A DNA stretch of 9,895 bases from Comamonas sp. (GCA_019236485.1 JAFAIY010000528.1:1-9895); one strand, 5' to 3'. Positions 1-7,622 are shown, counted from the stretch's first letter. The notes: generated from the letters alone by a model not told the origin. Numbers and translations: made by a program.

Positions 1-358
1 CATGCTGCCCGCGCAGCGCCCGGGCTTTACCGACAATATCCGGGTGCGCTCCATCATCGGCCGCTTTCTCGAGCATTCGCGCGTGTTCTACTTTGCCTGG
101 GGAAAGGAGGAGGAGTTGCTGCTGTCCAGCGCGGACTGGATGAGCCGCAATATGATGCGCCGCGTGGAGCTGGCCTGGCCAGTGCTGGACAAGAAGCTGC
201 GTCAGCGCGTGATCGATGAGTGCCTGGTGGCCTATCTGGGCGACGACCGCGATGCCTGGACGCTGGAAGCCTCGGGCCTCTACCAGAAGCCGGCCCGCCC
301 TCAGGACGGCCGGGGCGTGCAGCTGGCGCTGATGGAGCGCTATGCGGCCGCGCAGTGA
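1..358 (+). CDS. ppk1: Polyphosphate kinase Ppk1, C-terminal fragment (5' end outside window)
   Basis: The last ~118 residues of polyphosphate kinase 1, which reversibly transfers the terminal phosphate of ATP onto long-chain polyphosphate. The reading frame is open to the left edge, so the ATG at position 2 is an internal methionine, not a start. Visible family signature: NIRVRSIIGRFLEHSRVFYF (fragment residues 12-31), then LSSADWMSRN and a RRVELAWPVLD segment, which match the C-terminal phospholipase D-like domain of Ppk1. The histidine in FLEHSR probably corresponds to the second conserved active-site histidine of the E. coli enzyme (His592); the phosphorylated histidine lies outside the window. 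The stop is TGA at 356-358. The gene converges on ppx, which degrades the same polymer, with a shared terminator between them. The identity is secure; the upstream part cannot be judged. Confidence 0.93.
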   Translation, partial: MLPAQRPGFTDNIRVRSIIGRFLEHSRVFYFAWGKEEELLLSSADWMSRNMMRRVELAWPVLDKKLRQRVIDECLVAYLGDDRDAWTLEASGLYQKPARPQDGRGVQLALMERYAAAQ

Positions 359-360
359 CC

Positions 361-467
361 GCTATTGCTTGAGGAGCGCGTAGCGCTGGATATCTGTTGG
401 ATTTCCTGAAGAGTCATTGAAATTTGAGATCTGACTGGCGTGAGATGCTCATTTTTTATGAGTCATT
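361..467. repeat. Possible remnant of a dispersed intergenic repeat with small hairpins
   Basis: Non-coding stretch after ppk1, more AT-rich than the flanking genes. It contains a perfect 5-bp hairpin AGCGC-GTA-GCGCT (375-387), a second small hairpin CTCAT-TTTTT-ATGAG (448-462) and an 8-bp direct repeat GAGTCATT at 411-418 and 460-467. The start (GCTATTGCTTGAGGAGCGCG, then TAGCGCT) resembles, from memory, the AGCGCT-centred intergenic repeats scattered through Comamonadaceae genomes. That resemblance is recollection and inference; only the hairpins and the direct repeat are seen here. Confidence 0.3.
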
Positions 468-487
468 CCTCGGAAATCAGCCAATAA

Positions 488-513
488 AAAAGGGACCGCC
501 GGCGGTCCCTTTT
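488..513. terminator. Bidirectional Rho-independent terminator between convergent ppk1 and ppx
   Basis: A perfect 26-nt palindrome: AAAAGGGACCGCC followed by its complement GGCGGTCCCTTTT. As RNA it folds into a GC-rich stem with a CCGG tetraloop or slightly larger loop. The A-run on one side and T-run on the other give a U-tract in both directions, so it should stop ppk1 transcripts on the plus strand and ppx transcripts on the minus strand. The ppx stop codon lies 24 nt beyond its right edge. Confidence 0.93.
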
Positions 514-537
514 CTCGTCTGTTCTCGGCGAAACGGC

Positions 538-2019
538 TTAGCGCAGCTGCAGCCTGAGGCTCCAGGGGGTCTTGCTCCAGGCCATGGATTCCTCCTCCAG
601 CAGCCGGGCCGATTGCGGGTAGGCCAGCATCCAGCCCGCCGGGGTGAGCAGCCTGCATTCCATGCCCGAACGCTTGAAATGAATGCCTTGCATCTCCGGG
701 TCGCGGCGCGTGTGGCATAGCTGCACGGCCAGGCGCAGCGCCATCAGGGGCAGGGCCAGCTCGGGGTCGTCGATGGCTTCCTCGAGCTTGCGCAGCTTGC
801 CTTCGTGGCCCAGCACCAGCTGGGTGATGCGCTGGCGCAGCGCGGGCTCCCAGGTGGCCAGGCCGCAGTGCTCGGTGATATAGGCGCCATGGCGGTGGTA
901 GTTGTTCAGCGCCACGCGCATGCCCACCTCGTGCAGCTGTGCGGCAATGCCCAGGGCCTGGGTGGTCGCGGGCGCGCTGGCCTCGGAGCGGATCTGCTGC
1001 CAGAGCTCGGCGGCCACGCGGCCCACGCGCCGGGCATGCTCTATGTCCACGCCGAAGTCCTGCTGCAGGGCGTGGATTTCCGCAGCCTCCTTGTCGGCAG
1101 GCGGCTCGTGGTCCAGCAGGTCGTGCAGCGCGCCCTGGCGCAGCGCGCCCTGAGCGACTTCCAGCTCGGTAATGTCCAGCAGCTCCACCACGGCCAGCAT
1201 CACGCTGAGGCCGCCCGCCACTACGGGGCGGCGGTCTTCCTTGAGGCCGGGCATGCGCAGCTTGTCGATGTGGCCCACGCTCAGCAGTTGCTCGTAGAGA
1301 TGGCGCAGCTTGGCCAGGGTGATGACCCTGCCGTCCAGTCCCTGGGCGCTCAGCGCATCGCCCACGGCGTTGGCGGTACCCGAGGAGGCATAGGCGCAAT
1401 CCCAGGCCGTGCCCGGGTAGGCGAACTGGGCCTGGGACAGGGTCTGCTTGGCGGCGGCAATGGCCGCGGCAAAGCTGGACTTGTTCAGCACGCCCTGGGC
1501 AAAGAAGCGGCTGCTCCAGGAGACGCTGCCCAGCGTGAACGATGCGACCTGCAGGGCCTGGCTGTGCTGGCCGATGATGATTTCCGTGGAGCGCCCGCCG
1601 ATGTCTATGACCAGGCGGCGCTGCTGGCTGGGCGGCAGGGAGCTGGAGACGCCGCGGTAGATAAGGCGGGCTTCCTCTTCGCCGGAGATGATCTCTATGG
1701 GGAAACCCAGCAGCTCGCTGCCGCGGCTCACAAACTCGTCGGCATTGCGGGCCTCGCGCAGGGTCTGCGTGGCCACGGCGCGCACATGGTCATGGGCAAA
1801 GCCCGTCAGGCGCTCGCCAAAGCGGGCCAGGCATTCCCAGCCGCGCTGCATGGCATCCCTGGACAGTTCGTGCCGGTTGTTGAGGCCGTTGCCCTGGCGT
1901 ACGGTTTCCTTGAGGTATTCCACGCGCTCTATGCGCTGGTGTGAGCCTACGCGCCCGATTTCCAGTCGGAAGCTGTTGGAGCCAAGGTCGACGGCGGCAA
2001 GCAAAGATTCGGGGGCCAT
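538..2019 (-). CDS. ppx: Exopolyphosphatase (Ppx/GppA family)
   Basis: Processively removes terminal phosphate from polyphosphate in the cytoplasm. The 493-residue product has the ASKHA-fold phosphatase signatures: DLGSNSFRLE (residues 11-20, first phosphate loop), SGEEEARLIY (112-121, with the catalytic-type glutamate) and VIDIGGRSTEI (137-147, second phosphate loop). A C-terminal HD-like helical domain follows, with LHEVG (362-366) and YHRHGAYI (374-381), as in E. coli Ppx. The length fits full-size Ppx (about 500 residues). The start is taken at ATG 2019 because the conserved domain begins a few residues later; the frame remains open to a TTG at 2085, but those 22 extra residues look unrelated. 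No good Shine-Dalgarno precedes 2019. The pppGpp phosphatase GppA belongs to the same family, but the adjacent ppk1 favours Ppx. Odd point: Arg143 replaces the third glycine of the usual DIGGGSTE motif. Confidence 0.93.
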   Translation of the reverse strand: MAPESLLAAVDLGSNSFRLEIGRVGSHQRIERVEYLKETVRQGNGLNNRHELSRDAMQRGWECLARFGERLTGFAHDHVRAVATQTLREARNADEFVSRGSELLGFPIEIISGEEEARLIYRGVSSSLPPSQQRRLVIDIGGRSTEIIIGQHSQALQVASFTLGSVSWSSRFFAQGVLNKSSFAAAIAAAKQTLSQAQFAYPGTAWDCAYASSGTANAVGDALSAQGLDGRVITLAKLRHLYEQLLSVGHIDKLRMPGLKEDRRPVVAGGLSVMLAVVELLDITELEVAQGALRQGALHDLLDHEPPADKEAAEIHALQQDFGVDIEHARRVGRVAAELWQQIRSEASAPATTQALGIAAQLHEVGMRVALNNYHRHGAYITEHCGLATWEPALRQRITQLVLGHEGKLRKLEEAIDDPELALPLMALRLAVQLCHTRRDPEMQGIHFKRSGMECRLLTPAGWMLAYPQSARLLEEESMAWSKTPWSLRLQLR

Positions 2020-2256
2020 GAAAAAAGCAGTGCTGTGTTTTGCAAAAAGGTGCGAAGCCTCATGGCTGCGCTGCAGGCATCGCAATATGCAGCACGTCTG
2101 CAGTTACAGATGTGAGGGCCTGGGGGCAACCTCGGCCTGCTCAGGTATTTTCCCCGCACCCGGTGGCGGGCCAAGTTTCGCTGGGCAAATCAGTCTGGAG
2201 ACCCGATGTGTCCGCAGTATGACGCCAAACCGGCCGCATATTTCAATCCCGAACGA

Positions 2257-2285
2257 CTGAAATGTTTATGTCACAACGTTGTCAT
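2257..2285 (+). promoter_or_regulatory. Pho box (PhoB binding site) of the pst-pho genes, three 11-bp repeats
   Basis: Direct repeats with an 11-bp period: CTGAAAT (2257-2263), ATGTCAC (2268-2274) and TTGTCAT (2279-2285), separated by 4-nt AT-rich or mixed spacers. The last two form a near-consensus Pho box (CTGTCAT-N4-CTGTCAT in enterobacteria); the first is a weaker third repeat. The site is placed where PhoB acts as activator, replacing the -35 element, and lies 54 nt upstream of pstS. It should bring pstS and the genes behind it under phosphate-starvation control. Confidence 0.9.
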
Positions 2286-2295
2286 AAATGGTTTT

Positions 2296-2301
2296 TACAG
2301 T
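2296..2301 (+). promoter_or_regulatory. Putative -10 element of the PhoB-dependent pstS promoter
   Basis: TACAGT begins 10 nt after the end of the Pho box, the spacing typical of PhoB-activated sigma-70 promoters, and there is no recognisable -35 hexamer apart from the Pho repeats. Transcription would start near 2308 and give a short leader of about 30 nt. The hexamer is only a partial match to TATAAT, as expected for an activator-dependent promoter. Confidence 0.6.
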
Positions 2302-2338
2302 CCAGCCATCGAATCTTTCAACCCTAAGAGGTCGTTTC

Positions 2339-3376
2339 ATGAAGTTGTCCTTGATTCACGTTCTGGTGGCTGGTGCCTTGTCTGCAGGAAGCCTGGGTCA
2401 GGCCCTGGCAGACCAGGAGGCTACAGGTGCTGGCGCGAGCTTCCCGGCTCCTTTGTATTCCAAGTGGGCTGCCGACTACCACAAGGCCACCGGCGTCAAG
2501 ATCAACTATCAGTCCGTGGGCTCCAGCGCCGGCATCAAGCAGATCGACGCCAAGACCGTGGACTTCGGTGCCTCGGATGCGCCTCTGAAGGATGACGAAC
2601 TGGCCAAGAAGGGCCTGGTGCAGTTCCCCACCGTGATCGGCGGCATCGTGCCCGTGGTCAACATCAAGGGCATCGCTCCCGGCCAGCTCAAGCTCAGCGG
2701 CCAGGTGCTGGGCGACATCTACCTGGGCAAGATCGCCAAGTGGAACGACCCCGCCATCGTGGCTCTGAACCCCGGCGTGGCCCTGCCCGATGCAGCCATC
2801 GCTCCCGTGCGCCGCGCCGACGGCTCGGGCACCACCTTCGGTTTCACCAACTATCTGTCCAAGGTCAACACCGAGTGGAAGGACAAGGTCGGTGAAGGCA
2901 CGGCCGTGAACTGGCCCACGGGCGCCGGCGGCAAGGGCAACGAAGGCGTGGCCGCTTTCGTGGGCCGTCTGCCCAACTCCATCGGCTATGTGGAATACGC
3001 CTATGTCAAGCAGAACAAGCTGACCTATACCCAGCTGCAGAACAAGGACGGCAGCTTCGTCTCTCCCGACGATGAGACCTTCAAGGCTGCAGCCGCCGGT
3101 GCCGACTGGGCCAAGAGCTTCTACCAGATCCTGACCAACCAGCCCGGCAAGAACGCCTGGCCCATCACCTCGGCCACCTTCATCCTGATGCACAAGTCTC
3201 AGGAAAAGCCGGTTCAGGCCGCCACCTCGCTGAAGTTCTTCGAGTGGGCCTACAAGAACGGCGACAAGACCGCTGCCGATCTGGACTATGTGCCCATGCC
3301 CGATTCCGTGAAGAACACGATCTACAAGTCCTGGAGCCATATCAAGGATACTTCCGGCAAGACCGTGGTCCAGTAA
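2339..3376 (+). CDS. pstS: Periplasmic phosphate-binding protein PstS
   Basis: The substrate-binding component of the high-affinity phosphate ABC importer. The 345-residue product starts with a Sec signal peptide (MKLSL, hydrophobic core to about residue 19, AxA-type site ALA-DQ after residue 24). The mature protein shows the phosphate-binding segments of Pst[12 protein letters not shown] (30-40), GSSAGIKQI (61-69), DFGASDAPL (75-83) and [16 protein letters not shown] (158-173). Asp80, Arg159 and the GSGT serine and threonine are the likely phosphate ligands. No lipobox cysteine is present, so it is expected to be soluble. ATG 2339 is chosen because AAGAGG lies 7 nt upstream and the signal peptide begins there; the frame runs further upstream without support. 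It is first in the pst-pho gene run, directly behind the Pho box, and is followed by a strong hairpin that probably sets its mRNA level apart from pstC. Confidence 0.97.
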   Translation: MKLSLIHVLVAGALSAGSLGQALADQEATGAGASFPAPLYSKWAADYHKATGVKINYQSVGSSAGIKQIDAKTVDFGASDAPLKDDELAKKGLVQFPTVIGGIVPVVNIKGIAPGQLKLSGQVLGDIYLGKIAKWNDPAIVALNPGVALPDAAIAPVRRADGSGTTFGFTNYLSKVNTEWKDKVGEGTAVNWPTGAGGKGNEGVAAFVGRLPNSIGYVEYAYVKQNKLTYTQLQNKDGSFVSPDDETFKAAAAGADWAKSFYQILTNQPGKNAWPITSATFILMHKSQEKPVQAATSLKFFEWAYKNGDKTAADLDYVPMPDSVKNTIYKSWSHIKDTSGKTVVQ

Positions 3377-3383
3377 ACAGTGA

Positions 3384-3418
3384 GTAGCGGGGCGCCGTAC
3401 CGGTCGGCGCCTCGCTGC
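3384..3418 (+). terminator. Strong hairpin after pstS (mRNA stabiliser or partial terminator)
   Basis: A stem of 14 bp with two G-U pairs: AGCGGGGCGCCG (3386-3397) pairs with CGGCGCCTCGCT (3405-3416) around the 7-nt loop TACCGGT, with two further closing pairs outside. It starts 7 nt after the pstS stop. The sequence after it (GCCTCTTTCAACCTTTT) has only a broken U-tract, so it would be a leaky terminator or a 3' barrier against exonucleases rather than a full stop. This fits the need for much more PstS than PstCAB. The structure is seen; the role is inferred. Confidence 0.65.
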
Positions 3419-3439
3419 CTCTTTCAACCTTTTGCGAAT

Positions 3440-3444
3440 AAAGG
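3440..3444 (+). promoter_or_regulatory. Ribosome binding site that selects the GTG start of pstC
   Basis: AAAGG lies 8 nt before GTG 3453. No comparable Shine-Dalgarno precedes the alternative in-frame starts, TTG 3432 and ATG 3489. This favours GTG 3453. Confidence 0.6.
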
Positions 3445-3452
3445 CGCTTCAC

Positions 3453-4481
3453 GTGTCCACTACGTCGCCCTCAAGCTCACTGGCTACCATGTCCAAGCCG
3501 GAATCAGCTCAGCAACGCACCCCCTCTCCGCCACGCGCGCCGATAATCTCGGGCCGCCTGGCGGATCGTTTGTTTGGCGCTCTGGCTCGCCTGGCCGCAG
3601 TCCTGACCCTGGTGCTGCTATTGGCCATCATGATCTCCCTGTTGTTTGGCGCCTGGCCCGCGATCCATGAATACGGCCTGGGCTTTCTGACCAGCAGTGT
3701 CTGGGACCCGGTACAGAATCGCTACGGCGGCCTGGTCATGATCTACGGCACGCTGGCCACCTCCGCCATTGCGCTGCTCATCGCCGTGCCGGTGAGCTTC
3801 GGCATTGCACTGTTCCTGACCGAACTCTCGCCGACCTGGCTCAAGCGCCCGCTGGGCACGGCCGTGGAACTGCTGGCCGCGGTTCCTTCCATCGTCTACG
3901 GCATGTGGGGCCTGATGGTGTTCGGCCCCGTGCTGGCCACCTATGTGCAGCAGCCGCTGCAGAAGCTGCTGTCGGGCGTGCCCTATCTGGGCGCATTCGT
4001 GTCCGGCCCGCCCGTGGGCATAGGCATTCTGTCGGCCGGCATCATCCTGGCCATCATGATCATCCCCTTCATCGCCTCGGTGATGCGCGATGTGTTCGAG
4101 GTCACGCCCGCGCTGCTCAAGGAGTCGGCCTACGGCCTGGGCTCCACGACCTGGGAAGTGGTCTGGAAAGTGGTGCTCCCCTATACCAAGACCGGTGTGC
4201 TCGGCGGCGTCATGTTGGGCCTGGGCCGTGCCCTGGGCGAGACCATGGCCGTGACCTTTGTGATCGGCAATATGAACCAGCTCAATTCGCTGTCCGTGTT
4301 CGAGGCCGCCAACAGCATCACCTCGGCGCTGGCCAATGAATTTGCGGAAGCCGGCGAGGGCCTGCACCAGGCATCGCTGATCTATCTGGGTCTGGTGCTG
4401 TTCTTCATCACCTTTGTGGTGCTGGCGCTGTCCAAGCTGCTGCTCAATCGCCTGCAAAAGAATGAGGGAGCGCGCTCATGA
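3453..4481 (+). CDS. pstC: Phosphate ABC transporter permease PstC
   Basis: One of the two inner-membrane permeases forming the phosphate channel with PstA. From GTG 3453 the product is 342 residues: a Ser/Pro-rich cytoplasmic N-terminus (about 1-42), then about six membrane helices (roughly 45-68, 99-121, 135-160, 187-209, 244-264 and 306-331). The binding-protein-dependent permease EAA loop is at 224-243 ([17 protein letters not shown]...LP), where the ATPase PstB docks, and [16 protein letters not shown] (258-273) is a PstC hallmark. The start is uncertain: GTG 3453 has a Shine-Dalgarno (AAAGG), while ATG 3489 would shorten the protein by 12 residues without affecting the membrane domain. 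The TGA stop overlaps the pstA start (ATGA), suggesting translational coupling. Confidence 0.94.
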   Translation: MSTTSPSSSLATMSKPESAQQRTPSPPRAPIISGRLADRLFGALARLAAVLTLVLLLAIMISLLFGAWPAIHEYGLGFLTSSVWDPVQNRYGGLVMIYGTLATSAIALLIAVPVSFGIALFLTELSPTWLKRPLGTAVELLAAVPSIVYGMWGLMVFGPVLATYVQQPLQKLLSGVPYLGAFVSGPPVGIGILSAGIILAIMIIPFIASVMRDVFEVTPALLKESAYGLGSTTWEVVWKVVLPYTKTGVLGGVMLGLGRALGETMAVTFVIGNMNQLNSLSVFEAANSITSALANEFAEAGEGLHQASLIYLGLVLFFITFVVLALSKLLLNRLQKNEGARS

Positions 4482-5362
4482 GTTCGACCTCCGCAAAAAT
4501 GATCGATGCCGCCAATCTGGCCGCCGTGCGCCAGGCCAAGTACGACCGGCGCAAACGCCTCAACCAGCTGGCGCTGACCCTGTCCATGGCCGCCATGCTG
4601 TTCGGCGTGTTCTGGCTGATCTGGATTCTGTGGGAAACCATACGCCAGGGCGTGGGTGGCCTGAACCTGGCGCTGTTCACGCAGATGACGCCGCCGCCCA
4701 ATGAGGAGGGCGGCATTGCCAATGCCATCTGGGGCTCGCTGATGATGGTGGCCCTGGCGACCTTCGTGGGCACGCCCATAGGCGTCATGGCCGGCGTCTA
4801 TCTGGCCGAGTACGACAAAAAAGGCTGGCTGGCTGCCACCACGCGCTTTGTCAACGACATTCTGCTGTCCGCGCCTTCCATCGTCATCGGTCTGTTCGTC
4901 TACACCGTGGTGGTGGTGCGCTTCAAGAGCTTCTCCGCCATGGCCGGCGTGGTGGCGCTGGCGCTGATCGTGATTCCCGTGGTCATTCGCACCACCGAGA
5001 ACATGCTGCTGCTGGTGCCCGCCAGCCTGCGCGAAGCCGCCTATGCGCTGGGCACGCCCAAGTGGAAGGTCATCATCATGGTGACGCTGCGCGCGGCCCG
5101 CGCTGGCGTGATCACCGGCGTGCTGCTGGCCGTGGCGCGTATCGCGGGCGAGACGGCGCCGCTGCTGTTCACCGCGCTGAACAACCAGTTCTGGAATGCC
5201 GACCTGAGCAAGCCCATGGCCAGCCTGCCGGTCACCATCTTCAAATTTGCGATGAGCCCGTACGAGAACTGGCAGCAACTGGCCTGGGCCGGTGTGTTCC
5301 TGATCACCGTGGCCGTGCTGGGGCTGAACATCCTGGCGCGTTTCATCACTCGCCAAAAATAA
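4478..5362 (+). CDS. pstA: Phosphate ABC transporter permease PstA
   Basis: Second inner-membrane permease of the phosphate importer; heterodimerises with PstC. 294 residues with a basic cytoplasmic N-terminus (KYDRRKR, 21-27), about six membrane helices (roughly 31-52, 85-108, 127-147, 152-172, 209-228 and 267-288) and the EAA loop [15 protein letters not shown] (185-199). The PstA-typical [19 protein letters not shown] (220-238) distinguishes it from PstC. ATG 4478 overlaps the pstC stop by 4 nt and is preceded by GAGGGAG with 7 nt spacing, so the start is well supported. The length matches the family. Confidence 0.95.
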   Translation: MSSTSAKMIDAANLAAVRQAKYDRRKRLNQLALTLSMAAMLFGVFWLIWILWETIRQGVGGLNLALFTQMTPPPNEEGGIANAIWGSLMMVALATFVGTPIGVMAGVYLAEYDKKGWLAATTRFVNDILLSAPSIVIGLFVYTVVVVRFKSFSAMAGVVALALIVIPVVIRTTENMLLLVPASLREAAYALGTPKWKVIIMVTLRAARAGVITGVLLAVARIAGETAPLLFTALNNQFWNADLSKPMASLPVTIFKFAMSPYENWQQLAWAGVFLITVAVLGLNILARFITRQK

Positions 5363-5379
5363 TTCGAGAGTTCAAGACC

Positions 5380-6154
<775 letters not shown>

Positions 6155-6156
<2 letters not shown>

Positions 6157-6159
6157 GGA
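6155..6159 (+). promoter_or_regulatory. phoU ribosome binding site overlapping the pstB stop codon
   Basis: AAGGA shares its two A residues with the TAA stop of pstB (6154-6156) and lies 7 nt before the phoU ATG. A ribosome finishing pstB would sit on the phoU initiation region, so the two genes are probably coupled in translation. Confidence 0.7.
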
Positions 6160-6166
6160 CTCAGAA

Positions 6167-6868
6167 ATGACAGAAAAACATTTGTCCACTCAGTTCGACA
6201 GCGAACTCAACCGCGTCTCCGCCCGCGTCATGGAGCTCGGCGGCCTGGTCGAGTCGCAGATCCGCAATGCCGTCTATGCGCTGACCAGCTTCAGCATCGA
6301 TGCCGTGGACCAGGTCGTGACCACGGAAGACCGCGTCAATGCCATGGAGGTGGAGATCGATCAGGAGCTGTCCTCCATCATCGCCCGCCGCCAGCCCACG
6401 GCGCGTGATCTGCGCCTGCTGATCGCCTTCTCCAAGGCCACGGCCAATCTGGAGCGCATGGGCGACGAGGCCTGCAAGATGGCGCGCATGGTCAAGGCCA
6501 TCATCGAAAGCGGCGCCGCCCGCTCGCTGCCCAGCGGCGAGCTGCGCGTGGCCGCCGAGATGGCTTCCGAGCTGCTGCGCAAGACGCTGGACGCTTTTGC
6601 ACGCCTGGATACCAAGGCCGCGGTCGCCATCCTCAAGGAGGACGATCTGATCGATGACGAATTCGACGGCTTTGTGCGCAAGCTCATCACCTACATGATG
6701 GAAGATCCGCGCACCATCTCGGCCAGCCTGGACCTGCTCTTCCTGGCCAAGGCGATAGAGCGCATCGGCGACCATTCCAAGAATGTGGCCGAGCTCATCA
6801 TCTACCTTGTCGAAGGCAAGGACGTGCGCCACCAGACCATGGCGGCCATCGAATCTGCGGTGCTGTAA
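6167..6868 (+). CDS. phoU: Phosphate signalling protein PhoU
   Basis: Peripheral cytoplasmic protein that links the Pst transporter to PhoR and keeps the Pho response off when phosphate is plentiful; in E. coli its loss makes the response constitutive. 233 residues, all-helical, with two tandem PhoU domains. The paired metal-binding signatures are ERMGDEACKMARM (96-108) in the first and AIERIGDHSKNVAE (196-209) in the second. The start is ATG 6167, with AAGGA 7 nt upstream, rather than the TTG six codons earlier, which would overlap pstB. The gap to phoB is only 18 nt, so phoU joins transporter and regulator genes on one probable transcript. Full length, with nothing missing. Confidence 0.96.
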   Translation: MTEKHLSTQFDSELNRVSARVMELGGLVESQIRNAVYALTSFSIDAVDQVVTTEDRVNAMEVEIDQELSSIIARRQPTARDLRLLIAFSKATANLERMGDEACKMARMVKAIIESGAARSLPSGELRVAAEMASELLRKTLDAFARLDTKAAVAILKEDDLIDDEFDGFVRKLITYMMEDPRTISASLDLLFLAKAIERIGDHSKNVAELIIYLVEGKDVRHQTMAAIESAVL

Positions 6869-6886
6869 GCGGGAGGCAAGCCAGGG

Positions 6887-7582
6887 ATGAAGAAGATGCC
6901 CATGGTCCTCATCGTGGAGGACGAGCCGGCGATTGCAGAGCTGATCGCGGTCAATTTGCGGCATAACGGTTTTCAGCCCGTGTGGGCCGAAGACGGTGTT
7001 TCGGCGCAGCGCGAGCTCGATGCCGTGCTGCCCGATGTGATTTTGCTGGACTGGATGCTGCCCGGGGCCAGCGGCCTGTCGCTGGCGCGCAAATGGCGCG
7101 CCGACGGCCGCACCCGTAGCGTGCCGATTCTCATGCTCACCGCGCGCGGCGACGAGCCCGACAAGGTGGCGGGCCTGGATGCCGGTGCGGACGACTACAT
7201 CACCAAGCCGTTTTCGACACAGGAGCTGCTGGCCCGCATCCGCGCCGTGCTGCGCCGCCGTGCTCCCGAGCAGGTGCAGGACAAGGTCAGCATCGGCGAG
7301 CTGGTGCTGGACGCCGCGGCCCACCGCGTGAGCTGGCAGGGCGATCTGCTCAAGATCGGCCCCACGGAATTCAAGCTGCTCAACTACCTGATGAAGCACC
7401 CGGAGCGCGTGCATAGCCGCGCGCAGCTGCTGGACAAGGTCTGGGGCGACCATGTGTTCATCGAGGAGCGCACCGTGGACGTTCACGTCAAGCGGTTGCG
7501 CGAATCGCTGGGCGTGGCCGGCACCCTGATCGAGACCGTACGCGGTGCGGGCTACCGCTTCAGCGCCCAGGCGCTGGCCTGA
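6887..7582 (+). CDS. phoB: Phosphate regulon response regulator PhoB
   Basis: DNA-binding transcription activator of the Pho regulon. 231 residues: receiver domain (about 5-122) with acidic pocket Glu11-Asp12, phosphoacceptor Asp55 in ILLDWMLPG, Thr85 and Lys107 in ITKPF. The OmpR-type winged-helix domain (about 132-227) has TEFKLLNYLM (160-169), recognition helix RTVDVHVKRLR (195-205) and the wing GAGYRF (220-225). ATG 6887 is supported by GGGAGG 10 nt upstream. When phosphorylated by PhoR it should bind the Pho box before pstS, and as it lies downstream on the same strand it is probably autoactivated. Other OmpR-family regulators look alike, but its place between phoU and a PhoR-type kinase makes PhoB nearly certain. 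Confidence 0.96.
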   Translation: MKKMPMVLIVEDEPAIAELIAVNLRHNGFQPVWAEDGVSAQRELDAVLPDVILLDWMLPGASGLSLARKWRADGRTRSVPILMLTARGDEPDKVAGLDAGADDYITKPFSTQELLARIRAVLRRRAPEQVQDKVSIGELVLDAAAHRVSWQGDLLKIGPTEFKLLNYLMKHPERVHSRAQLLDKVWGDHVFIEERTVDVHVKRLRESLGVAGTLIETVRGAGYRFSAQALA

Positions 7583-7602
7583 AACAACCCGATTGCCAAC
7601 CA

Positions 7603-7622
7603 CGGCCCGGCCAGCCGGGCCG
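7603..7622 (+). other. GC-rich hairpin in the phoB-phoR gap
   Basis: CGGCCCGG (7603-7610) and CCGGGCCG (7615-7622) form a perfect 8-bp all-GC stem with a CCAG tetraloop. No U-tract follows (the next bases are CCGTAAAAATC), so it is not a standard intrinsic terminator. It may impede ribosomes or RNA polymerase, or protect the upstream mRNA, and so lower PhoR relative to PhoB; this role is inferred. Confidence 0.5.

Larger units (their letters stand above)
2020..2338. other. Divergent ppx-pstS intergenic control region
   Basis: 319 nt without a credible gene, separating the ppx start (minus) from the pstS start (plus). The pstS-proximal part holds the Pho box, a -10 element and the ribosome binding site AAGAGG at 2326-2331, 7 nt before the pstS ATG. 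The ppx-proximal part has a GC-rich imperfect inverted repeat (CCCGC at 2153-2157 with GCGGG at 2166-2170) of unknown role. Short open frames on both strands here have no ribosome binding site and no recognisable protein features. I could not identify a convincing ppx promoter. Confidence 0.7.

Noticed and set aside
449..1399. Long open frame on the minus strand within ppx, and a 379-codon open frame on the plus strand (805-1944)
   Set aside because: Both overlap ppx in other frames, have Arg/Pro/Gly- or Gly/Ala/Gln-rich low-complexity composition typical of GC-rich shadow frames, and lack any domain or ribosome binding site.
2100..2200. Candidate sigma-70 promoters for ppx on the minus strand (for example TTGCCC 17 nt before TAACTG, or TTGGCC before AAAATA)
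   Set aside because: The -10 hexamers match TATAAT at only two or three positions, no better than chance, so I did not call a ppx promoter.
2040..2222. Small open frames in the ppx-pstS gap (60 codons plus, 75 codons minus)
   Set aside because: No ribosome binding site, no recognisable protein features, and the minus one overlaps the ppx start in another frame.
2324..3427. 367-codon open frame antisense to pstS
   Set aside because: It mirrors pstS almost exactly and has a His/Gly/Val-rich composition without family motifs; pstS has a signal peptide, binding residues and a Shine-Dalgarno.
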